Assembly: GCF_027595985.1 (NCBI RefSeq)
Contig: NC_073306.1
Location: 160,786,197-160,850,196, forward strand
Source of the DNA: Sorex araneus
Taxonomy: Eukaryota; Chordata; Mammalia; Eulipotyphla; Soricidae
DNA length: 64,000 nt
Direction: 5' to 3'
The position numbers were made by a program, and so were the translations under genes. The notes beneath the pieces were generated by a model. The model had not been told where the DNA came from, searched no databases, and saw nothing but the letters and a program-made list of their open reading frames with translations. Shown here in pieces: positions 47,949-62,156 of the stretch. Position 1 is the first letter of the stretch, and every line of letters begins with the position of its first letter.

Positions 47949-50900
47949 CTGCAACACAACAGAGGGGGAAGGGTGAGTGGGGCTGTGGGGGGAGAAGGGG
48001 TCACCTACAAGCACCTCCTTTCAGCCCAGTAAGACCAGCACACCTCATGCAATGGCCCACTATGTGTTTGGGGGATGACACCCACTGTATTGTAGCCACC
48101 TGAAGTTGTTTTTATTTTTGTTTTTTTTCAGGGCGGGGGGGTACTCCCAGTATTGCTCAGGGCTTACTCCCGGACACTCAGGAGTCAGTCCTGGCGGACC
48201 TTGGGAGACCACATCAATGCTGTGGCTGGAACCAGGTTTTACCGTGTGCTGGCGGGCAGGAGAGGCTGACACACAACTGGGGCATTTCCCGCTGGCACCA
48301 TCTGGGGGAGGGAGACTGCTGGATAGATGGTTCCCAGTGCTAACACATCATGGCACCAGGCTGTTATTACAGAATGATCATTGTGAAAGGGAACCAGCAT
48401 CTCAGCTCTCGACACCATCATCCCCAACGGATCGTGGACATGGACTCAATGGGAGGCAAAGCTGTTCTCTGAATTGCACAGGCAGACAAGGATTCAGTCC
48501 TCGTAAACTGGGTCTGTCTCTCATCTACCCTCCCATGGGTGCCCACTGGGTGCCAGGCATCAGGCCTCTGGCCTTGGAGCAGCGCCAGTCCACATGGACC
48601 CACCACCTTTGTGCCTTCACTAAGCACTGCCAGTGTGGTTACACATCCTTCGTGAGAAGTGCACTCAAATCCTAAAAATGGCAGCCAAATAGATCACTGT
48701 TTAAATTTTGATTACGCATTGAGATAATGGACTAAAATTGTATTAAAATAGATTTTCCTGGTACTGCCATTGTCTGGTTCTCCTAGCACTGAAGGGAGTG
48801 ACCCCTGCGCACCAGACCAGGAATAATCCAAGCACCCCTAAACTAAGATTTTCATGGGGTTTGGTTTTGTTTTCTCTTATACTTTTAAAACTCCAGCCTC
48901 TGAACTTAGAGCTATAGTAAGTTTCTCCCAGCAGGGGAGTTTCTCTTCTGTTTTTTATTACTTTTCTATTTCTGAAAGAAAAACAAAAAACAAAATAGAG
49001 GCTGGAGAAATGGTAAAGTGGGTAGAGTGCTTACCTTGCACTCAACTGCCCTGCATTTTATTCCTGGCACCAGAATATGGTCCCAGAGGAGTAATTACCG
49101 CCAGAAGTTAGTTCCTGAGTGCAGAGCCAGGAGTAAGCCCTGAGCATTGCTGGGTGTGGCCCCCAAACAAAAAATTAAATTTAGCTACTGAAAAATAATT
49201 AGTGATGGGGCAGTTCCAGTGATGGGCATTGTTTTCCACTTTTCACATGGGGACACTGATTCTTAATGAAATCCAGGGCCTGGAAATAGTGCCGCACTTT
49301 GACATGAGCCTCGCATATGTGCAACGTGGGCTCAGTTCCTAGCACCAATGACTTCCCAAGCAGCGCAGGCTGTTACCCTAGTGTCCTACTGTTGAACTGC
49401 TAGCCCAGTTGGCTAAGCATAGCTGGGAGTGGACCCCATGCCCCTAACACTTCTTGGGAAGTTCCCAGAAAAAAAAAAGTTTTAACTTGTCTAGGGTCAT
49501 TTAAGTATGGAAATGGTGGCAGAGATTACAATAATAAGATCTCTTATGAAGCTCACTTGGAGAGTCCAGGTAAGGGAGATCCCCTGCCAACACCAGGTCA
49601 CAACCTCCTTATGACCAGGGATACTCAAAGAATATTTATTTCGGTCTGGAGATAGTCCATTGTTGCACAAAGGCAGGTAGAATGGGGTCCCTCAGTGGGA
49701 ACATGGAGACAGAAAATTCTGTCCATGCTTCTCAGAAACGTAGCCTCTATGAAGCACTGCTCTGCCTGTGTGTTTGTTTTTGTTTTTCTGGAAGTAGGGG
49801 TAGTGCTAAACAAACAAGACTCAGGGGTGATTCTGGCATCATGCTCAGGGGTTCCCCTGGCTGAACTCAGGGAACTCTATTTGGTGCTGGGGATTCGACC
49901 TAGGCTTTCAGCCATGGTAGCTGCATGCAAGACAAGTGCTTTAGCTCCTATATTATGTCTCTGACCCACTGCCAGCGTTTCAATTAAATGCGATGGCATT
50001 AGAGGCTGGAGCAATAGTACAGAGGGTAAGATGCATACCTTGCTCAGCTGACCCAGACTCAATCCCCAGCACCCTATAGGGTGCCCCAAGCATGCCAGGA
50101 GAGATCTGTGAGTACAGAGCCAGGAGTCAGCCCTGAGAACCTCTGCATGTGTCCTCCAAACAAAATAAACAGAATGGGAGTCATTCTATATCTCTGAGGA
50201 GTCCAGGATTAAATCCTCCTGCAAGCTGCCCCTCCATTTCCTCTTCCCTACATCATAATTTGGGACATGACAAAGAAAAGCTGGACTTGCTAGACACTCT
50301 GTACTTGGAAAACCACTGATGGGAGAGAACCCCACCGCCTCCCATCTCCCTCAAAGACCCCTCCCCCTGCGGCGCCCTCTGACCTGGAGCGAGCTCCTCA
50401 GAGTGTTGCCTGGGCTGGCCAGGGCGGCCATGATGGCGGTGGTGGTGGTGCCGATGTTGGAGCCCAGCGTGAGCGGATACGCCCTCTCAATGGAGATCAC
50501 GCCGAGACCTGGGGGGAACGTGAAGCACAGAGCTCAAGCTGCAGGAAACCCGGCCGGGTCGACGGTGGCCAGAGCTAGAAGCCAGGAGGGAAGCTCACCA
50601 AAGAGTGGAGTCAGAGTCGACGTGAACACGGAGCTGCTCTGCACAATGAAGGTCATCACCGCCCCCACGATGATGGCCAGGTAGCCCGTCAGCCAGCCGA
50701 AAGGAAAGGGCAAGTCTGGAGGACAGAAATGAGATCCATCACAACTTACCTCAGGAGGCATGGCTTGGGGCCCCAGCGGGCACCTGTCGGGAACCCAGGT
50801 GCCAGTTCTAGGCTAGAGGGCTGAGTCTGCAGCTGATCTCCACCCCACCGCATGGTCTACAACTGGAAATTGGATTTGGAGAATTAAAATGGACAATCCT

Positions 50901-53900
50901 TTTATGGTGTAATTCATACAGTAGACAAGGATGTGGTGATATTTTGTAACACAAAAACAGTCACTGGACTGGAGGGATAATACAGCAAGGGGGTTGCGCT
51001 TGCCTTGCACCTGGATTTGATGCCCAGTACAACAGAACAGTTCCCAAATTCTATCAGGAGTGATCCCTGAGCGCCACCAATATGTTGTGGTTCCCCCCCC
51101 ACCCCCGAATACACCAAAATGCTGAGCCCATTCTTTGTAGATTAAATGTTTATATCCCCTCTCCACCCACATCAATTTCTGCGTTGAAATAATAACCATG
51201 AATATGACTGTTTTCAGGTGGGACCATAGGGAGGTAAAGAGGTGACGAGGCTTGAGCTCCATAAGGGGATTAGAGCCTTTCCGGGAGAAAGCTCACTTCC
51301 CCCGGAGACAAGTCTAGGATCAGGACATCAGCAGAACTGGACCTTCTGCGCCCTGACCTGGGATCTGTGAGCCTGCAGAGAAGAAAGAACCAGTATCTCG
51401 TGTTTCCCCACCCAGCCTAAGCTCATGTGAAAACACCCCCGTGCCCACTCCTCTCTCACAGCTCTTAAGATTAAAACTCCCGAACTTCCTCCCAGCACAA
51501 TCTCCCAACATCACACAGCTCCATCTACCAAGTATGCCAAGTATGGGGCATACACACATTAGGATCTACGCTGAAGAAGATGCAGGGATGCAGCTGCTTC
51601 CAACCCCACCAGCCGGCTAGAGGCAGCACGGGCACAGGACTAGACCCTCCAGGCTAAGAGGTCCCCAAGGTTGCTCAGACCACCCTCATTCTACTTCCTG
51701 GCAAAGTTGGGAGGCAGATTTTCTTATCCCCATTTCACTGAGTTCAAGGCCTGACAATGTCCTTGGCGTGGTGGCTCTGTGGCCCAGGATGCCATACACA
51801 TCTGGGTCTCCTTCTGCCCAGTGCCCAGCAGTCACTCAAGAAGCTGATGTATTTATCTAGAACCATGTTTTCTTCTGGAAAGTTGAAGGGAATGGGCCTG
51901 AATGCAAGTAAGGCACTTGCCTTGCACATGACTTAGCTGTGTTTGATTCCCAGCATCCCACATGGTCCCTGAGTGCCTCAGAAGTGATTTCTGAGCACAG
52001 AGCCAGGAGTAACTCCTGAGCACCAGCAGGTGTGGCCCAAAAACCAAAAAAAGAAAAAAGAGGCTCCATTAAAAGGGAACTGGAGCCCAAGTTGGCATGC
52101 TACTCAGCTCCTAGGGGTACTGCAGGCTCAGGTACTGTGCAGTCTGACACGCAGGAAGGAAGGATGTTCCAGCTCATGGCTCTGTTTTGCTACTTCCTCT
52201 TCAAATCACATCTGAGATCAGACGCTAGAACCTCTCCCCAGACAGCACCCAAGGAATATTTCAAGTGCAAATGGCTTATCAGTTTTCTACTCTCATCCAT
52301 CGAGAGAAACTCCACAGTCAGGTGACTGCCACCTGAGAGCTAAGGCCCTCCAGGATGGCACGGCAACATTATCCCCTGCAAGACTCAAACTGGGGACACC
52401 ACACACACCAGCATGGAGGGTCTTCTTGATGACAATAGCCACGTGTCCCTGAATCATGGAGCCCAGGATCTTGACGATCATGATGAGGCAGCCACAGAGG
52501 GCCAGCAGGGAGAGAATCACCAGGATGACGCCGATAGCCAGGTCCGGGAGGTTGAAATTCACAAAGATGTGCTGGCCTAGGAGACCAGAGAGTCCTCAGT
52601 AGGGGACAAGGAGCAACCCCAAGGCCATATCGTTACTTATCCCCAACACCCTTTGCCCCCCGGTAGTAAGCCCTGTTTATGATCTAGACCCGGGGCTACC
52701 CAGAAGACAGGCCGCACTTCCCAGCCTCCCTGGCAGGTGAATGCAGCCCCGAGGCTGTTCCCTGGGGCAGCCCCAGAGGCTGGAGATGAAGTGAAATCCC
52801 TGAAGCCACAGGCTGGGCAGGGGCAGAGCCAGGCCTCCCGCCAGGCTGACCCACCTCTGAAGCCTGTGTTGTGCCTCACTCACGGCCCTGAGGATAATGA
52901 CAACAAAGGGTCTGGGGATAAAGCTGGGAATGGTGACCAGGTCAGAGGACAGTGTTGCCCATTCTGAAACTCCTCATCTTCCAAACTCCCTGGCAGTCCC
53001 CGCCAGACTCCACCTGCCCCTGGCTGCGTCGCTGAATCTGTCATTAGCCTTCGGGGTGGTGAGTTCTCTGGATTCTGAGCGGTAACTCCACCAGGACCCT
53101 GAAGGTCTAGTGCTCAGAGCTAACAGGGGTGCAGGGCTGGGAGGAGAAGAGCAGACACGTAATCTGGGTGTGGAAAGGAGGACCAGAAGAACTGGGATGG
53201 CAGGTGCTGGACAGCTTCAGGGGCCGCGTTCACCGAGGCCCACGGTGCAACGTCACTGACTCTGATCTGGGGGTGGGGTTGGGTCTGCAAGAGGACCCGG
53301 CTTCAGCTCTCACCATCCCTGGGACAAATCATCTGACATCTACGTCTCGGTTTTCTCTGCTGTGACAGCTCTGGTTCAAGCCGCAGCACTGGGTCTGTGC
53401 TCAGTGACTTACTGTTCTTCCTCTACTTCTGGGGACCCTCGGAGACAAGCAACACCCACCAGCACCCCAGAGAGATTTCCAGCTGGCTGATGTTCTGCCC
53501 AGCCCCACTCACATTTGTCGATGTTCTCCTGCCGGGTGATGTTCTTGAGGGTCCAGATGTGAGTACCGTTGGTCCAACAGAGGGCAGAGGAAGTGCAGTT
53601 CAGAGGTGAGGGCACAGTGACTTTCACCTGGGTCTGGAGGCAAACAGAAATGTGACCATGGGACTCACTTTTTGTGGGAACATAGGCAATTTGGTGACAA
53701 GGGAGGACCACACACTGGAGTGAGGTGCTATTTTCATTGCTTACTCTGTAAATTAAAACAGAGGCATCCAGAGATTAGCTAAAGAATATGCACATAAGGT
53801 GGTCGTGTGTCCTGCTTATCCTTTCTGTCAATTACAGAACCTTAAGAATTTCACTGGCCGGTACTGATCTTTCCAGTTTTCCAAATGTTTCTTTCCCATC

Positions 53901-56900
53901 CTTTTTATTTGTCTACTCTCCTTGAAAGTAGTCAAATACGACACATGTATTCCACAAGCCAGTGGTCTCTTTAGGAACTTTAGGAACTTACCACAGTGGT
54001 TAAAACTTTACACCAAATCTTGGTCATGCTCTTATTTTGAGCAGCTGCGTCATTCAGTGCAATCTGATTGAGAACTTTTCCATCCAGCTGAGAACGGAAA
54101 TAGGAGAGAGGAGTTAGCAAGTTCTTAGAACTGATGTGGAAAGGACACAGCTTCTTGGTGCTGGGATGTTGAGGTCATGAGCCTCATTGGGAGCTTCTGC
54201 GACAGAACTGAAACTCAACACACATGAGAGCATTCTGCTCTCATGTGACCCTCTAGAGGGTCACAACCACTTGATGGTATGAACAGAAAAACTGGTGTTC
54301 AACAGGTATTCACTGACCATCCAATAAGAGAGCAAACTCAAGGATCAAAATGATGGCAGTATCCACAAGGTTGCTCATACTAATTTCAGTGACATTTCAA
54401 TGACCAGAAGGTGAGATGGCCCAGGAGGAGGGCAGTCACCATTCCCTTAGGCTAGAGCATAATCTTATCAGTGGCCAAGGGGGCCGATTGGCAGAAAGTG
54501 GGACAAGTGATTTCAAGTGTCCAGTGGTCTTGAGGACTTAACACAAAAGGTGCCACCTCCTGCTCCAATTCCAGTAAAGTTGAACGTTGCTATTAAAGTC
54601 AAGTAAAAGAATTACTCTATCAAGTGGTCCTAAATGTCCACCTCACTGATCTGTTTTCAGATGTAAAGAATAGTGTCCATGCTTCTCCACTATTTCTGCT
54701 CCACTGAGGGAAGGAGGGGGGTTGCAGAAGGATCCAGCTCCGTGGCCCTCCGAAGGAAGCCTTGTTACCTGGATAATGAGCTTCGTGAAGGGTTCGGTGA
54801 TAACCTTCAGAAGGGCTGGGGCATCTTCTCCATTCTGGAAGTCGAAGGACTTTAACACAAAGTCAGTCAGGAGCTCCAGGTAATGCGTGGCGGCCTCCAG
54901 GGGCAAGAGCACTAATACGGTGAGCCAGTTGAAGAAGTCATGGACAGTGGCCCCTGCAAAAGCCCTAAAGAAGGGAACCCCGCCCAGGTCAATAGGCTTG
55001 TGAGTCAACGAGCAAATGGGCACCATTCTAGACAGTGCTGTGCTATCAGCTGCCAGGTGTCACCCCTGTGCATTGTGTGTATACCTCATCTTTGCCCTCA
55101 CAGCCAAATCCATGGGTGCTAGTCAGAGTTCCTTGAACCAATGAGGATTCTCAGTGCTGAAGCCGAGGGGCTCAGGGTTGACTGCACGGGCACTACCTAT
55201 GGCCTGTCTCCCCCTGCGAGGCAAAGCCCTTCCCAGCTGAAGCAGCTCTTGGGCCTCTTAGGGAAAGGCGGCTGGAGGTGTTACAGCTGTCCAGTGAGCT
55301 CAGGGAGATATTTGAGAGATTCCATCAGTCCTTCTTTGAATCATGCATATTGAAGACTTATTAACAATGTGTGAATTCGTACGAAGCTCCACCAGTGAAG
55401 AGCTGACCAGTAGTCTTCATCCTCTTGTAAAGATGTTAAGACTGATAAGACTCGAGGCAGTCTGGAGCCAGAGCAATAGGATAGTGGATATGGTGCTTGC
55501 TTGGCACGCAGCCACCCCGGGTCCATTCCCTGGCATCTCATGTAGTCCCTTGAGCCTGCCAGGAATTATTACTAAGTGTAGTGCCAGGAGTAACACCTGA
55601 GCATCGCAGAGTGTGGCCCAAAAACAAAAAAAAAATTTTTTTTAAATGAGGTGAGGGGAATGTGAAGCAGTCCTCACAGGTGTTCCCAACAATCTACATG
55701 TATGCAGAAAGTTTCCTTGAATTCCATCCTACATGCCAATTAGGAAACATTGCATTTCTTTTTTTCCTAAATAAAAATAAATTCCAGGGGGGCTGGAGCA
55801 ATAGTACGCGGGTAGGGCGTTTGCCTTGCACAGCAGACCCGGGCTCGATTCCCAGCATCCCATATGGTCCCCTGAGCACCGCCAGGGGTGATTCCTGAGT
55901 GCAGAGCCAGGAGTAACCCCTGTGCATTGCCAAGTGTGACCCAAAAAGAAAAAAAAAATAAAAATAATAAATAAATAAATTCCAGTGCCAGAGTGATAGT
56001 ACAGTGTGGAGGGTGCTTGCCTTGCATGTGGCTAACTGGGGTTTGATCCTCGCATTCCATACAGCCCCCTGAGTACTACTAGGAGAAATTTCTGAATGCG
56101 GAGTCAGGAGTAACCCCTGAGCACCACCAGGGGTGGTCCCCAAGCCAAGATAGAAAAAATTTATAAAACAATAAAAGAATTTTTTAAGTGTAACTAGATG
56201 TCTAAAACAGTCAAATACAAATGGAAAATAAACAGAAAAAAGTAAGTTTAAAGTCACTAATAACAGAAAATAGTTAATTGCTTATTTTTAAAAGTTTTCA
56301 CCTAGCATATTAACTAATATGTCAGAAAGAAACTTATTCTTCAGGAGAGGTCACTAAAATACTTTTTTTTTTATAACACTAACCATGCAAAGTGAACAAA
56401 AATATTTCATTGTATTTGGAAAAATATCTTAGTTAAATGTGCTTGATACCGCAAATTTTGTTCTAGAAATCTAAGGACATAGTCCAAACCATCAGAAAGA
56501 AAGAACTTCCGGGGCTGGAGCAATAGCACAGCGGGTAGGGCATTTGCCTTGCACGCGGCCGACCCGGGTTCGATTCCCAGCATCCCATGTGGTCCCCTGA
56601 GCACCGCCAGGGGTGATTCCTGAGTGCAGAGCCAGGAGTAACCCCTGTGCATCGCCGGGTGTGACCCAAAAAGCAAAAAAACAAACAAAAAAAAAAACAA
56701 AAAAAAAAAGAAAGAAAGAACTTCCTTCCCAAGCATACCATGTGAGTGAAGTCACTCAGTAGAGGGACAGACACAGAATGTGTCTTATGTGGGATAGAGG
56801 GAAACATAGTAAGGAAACAGCAAATGGCCAAAGACAAGGAACCTGAAAAATTCAGGTCAACAGAACTGAACTTACCCAGCAAGGGAGGTGAGGGGCAGGG

Positions 56901-59900
56901 GTGAGTGGGAGGGGACCCTGAAACAATGGTGAGGAGAAGCAAGCACTCTGCTGGAGGGTGTGGGGCTGGAACCTTGTATGCACAAAACCCTATCATTGAC
57001 AGTATTTAAATCAAAATACCCAAAATTTAAAAAAAATTTTTTTTGGCTTTTTGGGCCACACCTGGCAATGCTCGGGTTACTCCTGGCTCTGCACTCAGGA
57101 ATTCCTCCCAGAGGTGCTCAGGGGATCATATGGGATGCTGGGGACTGAACCCAGGTCAGCTGCATGTAAGGCAAATGCCCTCCCCATTGGACTATCACTT
57201 CAGCCCCTAAAATTAAAATTTTTTAAAAGTGTATTGGATGGCCAAAGGTATAGCATAGCAGGTAGGGTGGCCAACCTGGGTTTGATTTCTGGCATCCCAT
57301 CTTTGCCTGAGCATCATGAGGAGTGAACCCGAAGCTTAGTAACGCCAGGAGTAAGCCCTCACCGCTGTTGCATGTGGCTCCAAAACCAGTGGGGGGAAAG
57401 GTATATTACAGCATGAGGTAATTGTCTATCATTTGTCTATAAAGTAAAAAAAAAAAAAAAAGGCCATGCATTTAAAGATCTGAAATGGGATAACCTATAT
57501 CAGTCGTGTCCTTAGGTGCAGGCTTCTTCAGAGATTGTGTATGTTTATGTTCATATATTTTCTACCTGGAGACAAAAATCAGTATCACCAAGAGAAGAAC
57601 CTACAGTCTGAAACAAGAAACATGGATAGATCACAAGATTCATAATGCCCAGTTACTGCTACAGGAATCGAATGGAGGAGCACAGAATGTTGAGCCCACC
57701 GTTCCTCAAAATCAATACGATGGGCTGTGGATTACTGTGAGAACCTCGTAGCGTTTCAGCAGGGAGTTGGGAGGTTTAGATCAGAGGTTCCGAGGGGCCT
57801 CTGCTGCCAATCACTGAAGGAGGAAGCTGATGTCCCCTGGACCTTGGCTATGAATAGCGCCTGCGGGCCAAGCCCAGAGGCACAGGGAGGCTGGACACTG
57901 GTTACACTCCAACCAACTCTGGGTGAGCCCAGGGTGAGTAGAAAGAAGCCTGAGAGGCGTGCTGGCTGTTCACACTAAGCATTGTCACTGTCACTGTCAT
58001 CCCGTTGCTCATCGATTTGTTCGAGCGGGCACCAGTGACGTCTCTCAATGTGAGACTTATTGTTCCTGTTTTTGGCATATCCAATACGCACGGGTAGCTT
58101 GCCAGGCTCTGCCGTGTGGGCGAGATACTCTCGGTAGCTTGCCGGGCTCTCCAAGAGGGGCGGAGGAATCGACCACAGGTCGGCCGCATGAAAGGCGAAC
58201 ACCCTACCGCTGTGCTATCGCTCCAGCCCACACCAAGCATTAGGAGGGGAAAAGATTCCCTGTCTACAACCACCCCATGCTCAGACCCCACAGCCATGCG
58301 GATGCACGGTTCGCCTTCTGTGGGCATGTGGGTGAGGACGGGGAAACAACCCGGTGGGGCCGCCCAGTGGAGGCGGTGGGAGCTGTCACTAACCGCCACG
58401 GGGCAGGACCCCTGTGCTGAGTGGCCTTGTTGGAGCCTCACGCCCCCGCAGGGCCTCCGGCTGGGGCTGCTCTGAGGGAGCCCAGCTCGGCACCTGGCCG
58501 CTCTCTGAGCTCTAACCTGTCCGGGAGAGGGTTCAAGCCTTAAACACAGCTCTGCAGCAGCCACTGTGACATCCCTGCAAGTGAAGCAAAAGGTGGGGCA
58601 CAGCAAGAACCCACACAGCATCCTGGGTCCTTGGTCGTGGTGTCCCCCACCTCCACCCCCCAGTGGGATTTTGTGGTGAGTATAAAATAACGAAAACAAG
58701 CATTGATTTAAGGAGAGGGAGGGGGCTTGGATCGAGAGTCCAGCGGGGAGGGCATTTGCCTTGCATGTGGCCGACCCAGGTTTGATCCCCAACATCCCAT
58801 ATGGTTCCCTGAGCACCACCAGGAGTCATTCCTGAGTGCAGAGCCAGGAGCAATCCCTGTGCAGCGCCAAGTGTGACCAAACCCTCCCCCCAAAAAAAGA
58901 AAAGGGGAGGGAGAAAGAAAGTACCCAACGGGGGATAAAGGAAGTGCTCAGTGAGGAAAAGAGGAAGTAGAGAAGAAAATCCCACCAGCATGGCACGTGG
59001 GGATCTGGTCGGGTGGATCTTGACACAGGTGGGCCTGACTTTGCTATGATAATATAATGATTGCACAATGAGCTAGAGGTGTCAGCGGTCACCTAGGCCT
59101 GACCTAGGCTTGCTCCTGGGTTATAACAAAGGGAGAGATCGCTTAGGGGGGTCATAAAACTCGGGTAAAGTCTTTACTACCCTAAATTAAGACAGTGCCT
59201 TGCTCGGAGCCTCGCTGCTGGGCAGTTCATTAACCTTGTACGCCCTTCTCCATCCTATCCCAAGCTCGCCCGAGCTCACACGAGCTCACACCTGTCGTAT
59301 GCTCTCTGCCTATCTAACACCCACTGCTCTGCAGATCAGGGATTGAGCCTACTGGTCTGAGTGTGAACCCAGCCTCCAGCCTTCTTCCAGGAGCTGCAGC
59401 GGGCCCGGGAGAGCTCCCGTTGGCTAGAGGAAGGGGGATTCACAAGCTGGCCAAACCCAAGGAGCTGGGCCGACCCGGACGGGTTCAGCACCTCTTACCT
59501 TCTGAACTCTTTGCGGTCCCCGGCCTGCATGAGCGCCACGATGGTGTTGGTGATGGACGTGCCGATGTTGGCCCCCATGATGATGGGGATGGCGGCCCGC
59601 ACGGTCAGCACTGGGGGGAGGGCAGGGGCCGCGTTAGGCGTGGAGGGAGCAGCCTGGCAGGTGGCCCCATGCAGGAGGGTCTCCTTATCTTGCAGCACTT
59701 GCTCATCTCGGAGGGGGGCTGCACCCCGCTGGGCTCTGATGAGCACGTGGGCTGATGCCCATGGAACTGTGCCCAGGGACCCCCACAGTCCCAGCACGCA
59801 ATTCCAGGGAATCCATGGACTGCACAAGACCCTTCTTTGAACCCATTTTAAATGCCTTTGTAATTTGTTTCTTCTCCACATGACAGATACTAGGCAGCTT

Positions 59901-62156
59901 AAAAGACAGCAGGAGGTGTTTAAGGACTCCCGTATTTATATTGGAAAAGTCTCAACTAAGCCCAGAGCAATTATCAGGTAAATTCTAGTTTGGCACATCA
60001 GCTCCACAAGCTCATCAAAGTGCGACATCCTCATAATGTCTACGTTATGAAACATGGAACACCAAAGTGTAATGTTCTTATAATGCTGCATTCCAAGAAC
60101 CGACGAAGGGAATGGTGATCACTATCACAAAGAACAAGTGATATTTGAAATACAGCTACCACAAGGGAATAGTAGAATACTGTATTTCAATATAAATTCC
60201 GCATAGGTTAAATCACAAAGCCACATGGCTAGTAGTTGTTAGGGCAGAAAATTCAAAGTTGAGTCTGCAAGCATTAGGGTCCACTTTTAGACCAATGTCA
60301 GGGGGTTGAGAATAGGATATGGCCAGGAACCCCGTGCAATAGAGCCTGGCGTAGGATGTATCCCAAGTGCATCCTCGCAGATGCCAGTGGGCTATGAGAA
60401 ACCTGGCACATGTCTGGGCTGCTGGGCCTGGACTCACGTGACGAGGCCACCATGCTGACGATGATGGATGTGGTGGTGCTGGAACTCTGGATCAGGGCGG
60501 TCACCAGCACTCCAATCACCATCCCAGCCACCGGGTTGGACATAATCGAGTTGTTGCTGAAGAACTGCCCAGCCACTTTTCCTGAAAAACAAACGCATGG
60601 CCCCGGCATTGGGGTGAGGGCAGATGTCTCAGCCAAGGCTGTGGGTATGTGTGTGTGGGGGGGGAGGAGGGAACCCTCAGCCATGCAGGGGGCAGGGGAA
60701 GGGAGCACCTTCCCTCTGCTCCTCTCCCAGCCCCCCAGCCCTCCCTGGGGCCATGTCTCCAGCTCTGACCTCGCTCCCCCATCCCGCATGAATTCCTCTG
60801 GTCTGTTGGCACCAACTCTCCGCCCCCCTCCCCGCTGCTCCCCGCACCGCCCCGTGTCACTAAGCCATCCTCTAGCCCTCCCGATCCTGCACGGGGTCTC
60901 ATGGATCCTCCTGGCTCCCCAGGCCCTTCGGATGGTCTCAGGGTGAGCCCCCAGCTCAGCAGATGGAGCCCCCAGGAGGAAAACGAATCACTCCTCCTCT
61001 GCCTTCCCCCCACCCACAGGCTCAGCCCAGTCACTTGAGAACTGGCCTCAAGTGGATCCTCCAGTGTGTGTGACCCAGGAGACAGGGCCCAGGGGTGGAG
61101 CTGAACAGCTGAGACAGGCAGGGGCAAAGGCTGCAGAGATGCCACCTACATCCAGGGGACCGGAAGTGGGACCGGAAGCTCACACTGTGCCATGGGCTCC
61201 TTCCTCCATCGCCAGGCCCAGGGACCCATCAAGTCAGACACCAGGAGTACAAAAGCGCATGGTCTCTGATCCTTCTAGACCAACACAAGCTCTGGGCCAG
61301 TCCCTGCTCCCGTCTGCAGGCACCTATGCCCTGTCTGAGCCCCTGACTGGTTTTCTCTTCTCTCACGGGGCAGAGATAATACAAATGACCGAGAGGGTCC
61401 AAGTCAGAAAGCTGCCGCTGGAGCTGGGTGTGTCAGACCCACAGCGGGGGACTCTTAGCCCTGAGCCCGCTGCCCCCTACCTCCGAGCAGCTGGAAGGCG
61501 CTGCTGAGGACGTCCAGGGAGCACACGAACAAGTAGAGAAACAGGAGGAGCGCGGTGAGCTTCCCGACCGCCTCCAGAACAGAGCAAAGCTTCCCTCTGG
61601 TGTCTTTCTCTGGAGGGAAAAGAGCGATTTTGGCAAAGAGCTCACAACACCCCTCCGCCAGAAATGGAAACTCCATGCACAAGGTGTGTAGGTGCCTCCG
61701 GGGCGGGTCAGCGGCACCCCTGCTTTGGTGGGGAGGGGAGAGGGGAGCCCACGGTGGCGGCACACGCAGCCCCGCACCCCACTCTCAGAGGCCCTCGCCC
61801 AGCACCCCAGGGCCTGTGTGTGTCCCCCGACACGCCTCCCCCATGTCTTCTGCACTCGCCCGGGCCTCCGGGTCCTGGGGGTGGCACCCTGGGCTGCTGG
61901 GTGTCCAGGCCCCGCTGTGCCCAGCCCCTCCTAGCACAGGGGCACAGGGGTGCCCTCACACTCGCAGCCGCACTGCGCAGGTCCTGTCCTCCTCGTGCCC
62001 CTGGGCAGGGGCAGGAGCCAGGGTGGGCCGAGGGCCAGCCCTGAGTGGGCACCTTTGCTGGGAAAGAAAGAGCAGATGCCCCCTCTTCCCCCACCCGCGC
62101 TTGGCTGGCTCTCAGCCTTGCCCCAGGCTCCCAGCAGGGGTCTTGGAGCCTGGTGT

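Noticed and set aside
56512-56600. tRNA gene suggested by box A and GGTTCGATTCC box B
   Set aside because: It is the tRNA-derived head of a SINE repeated dozens of times in the window, with no tRNA 3' half.
57902-58819. 305-codon minus-strand open frame
   Set aside because: Passes through two SINEs in intron 6 of copy B and has no recognisable domain.
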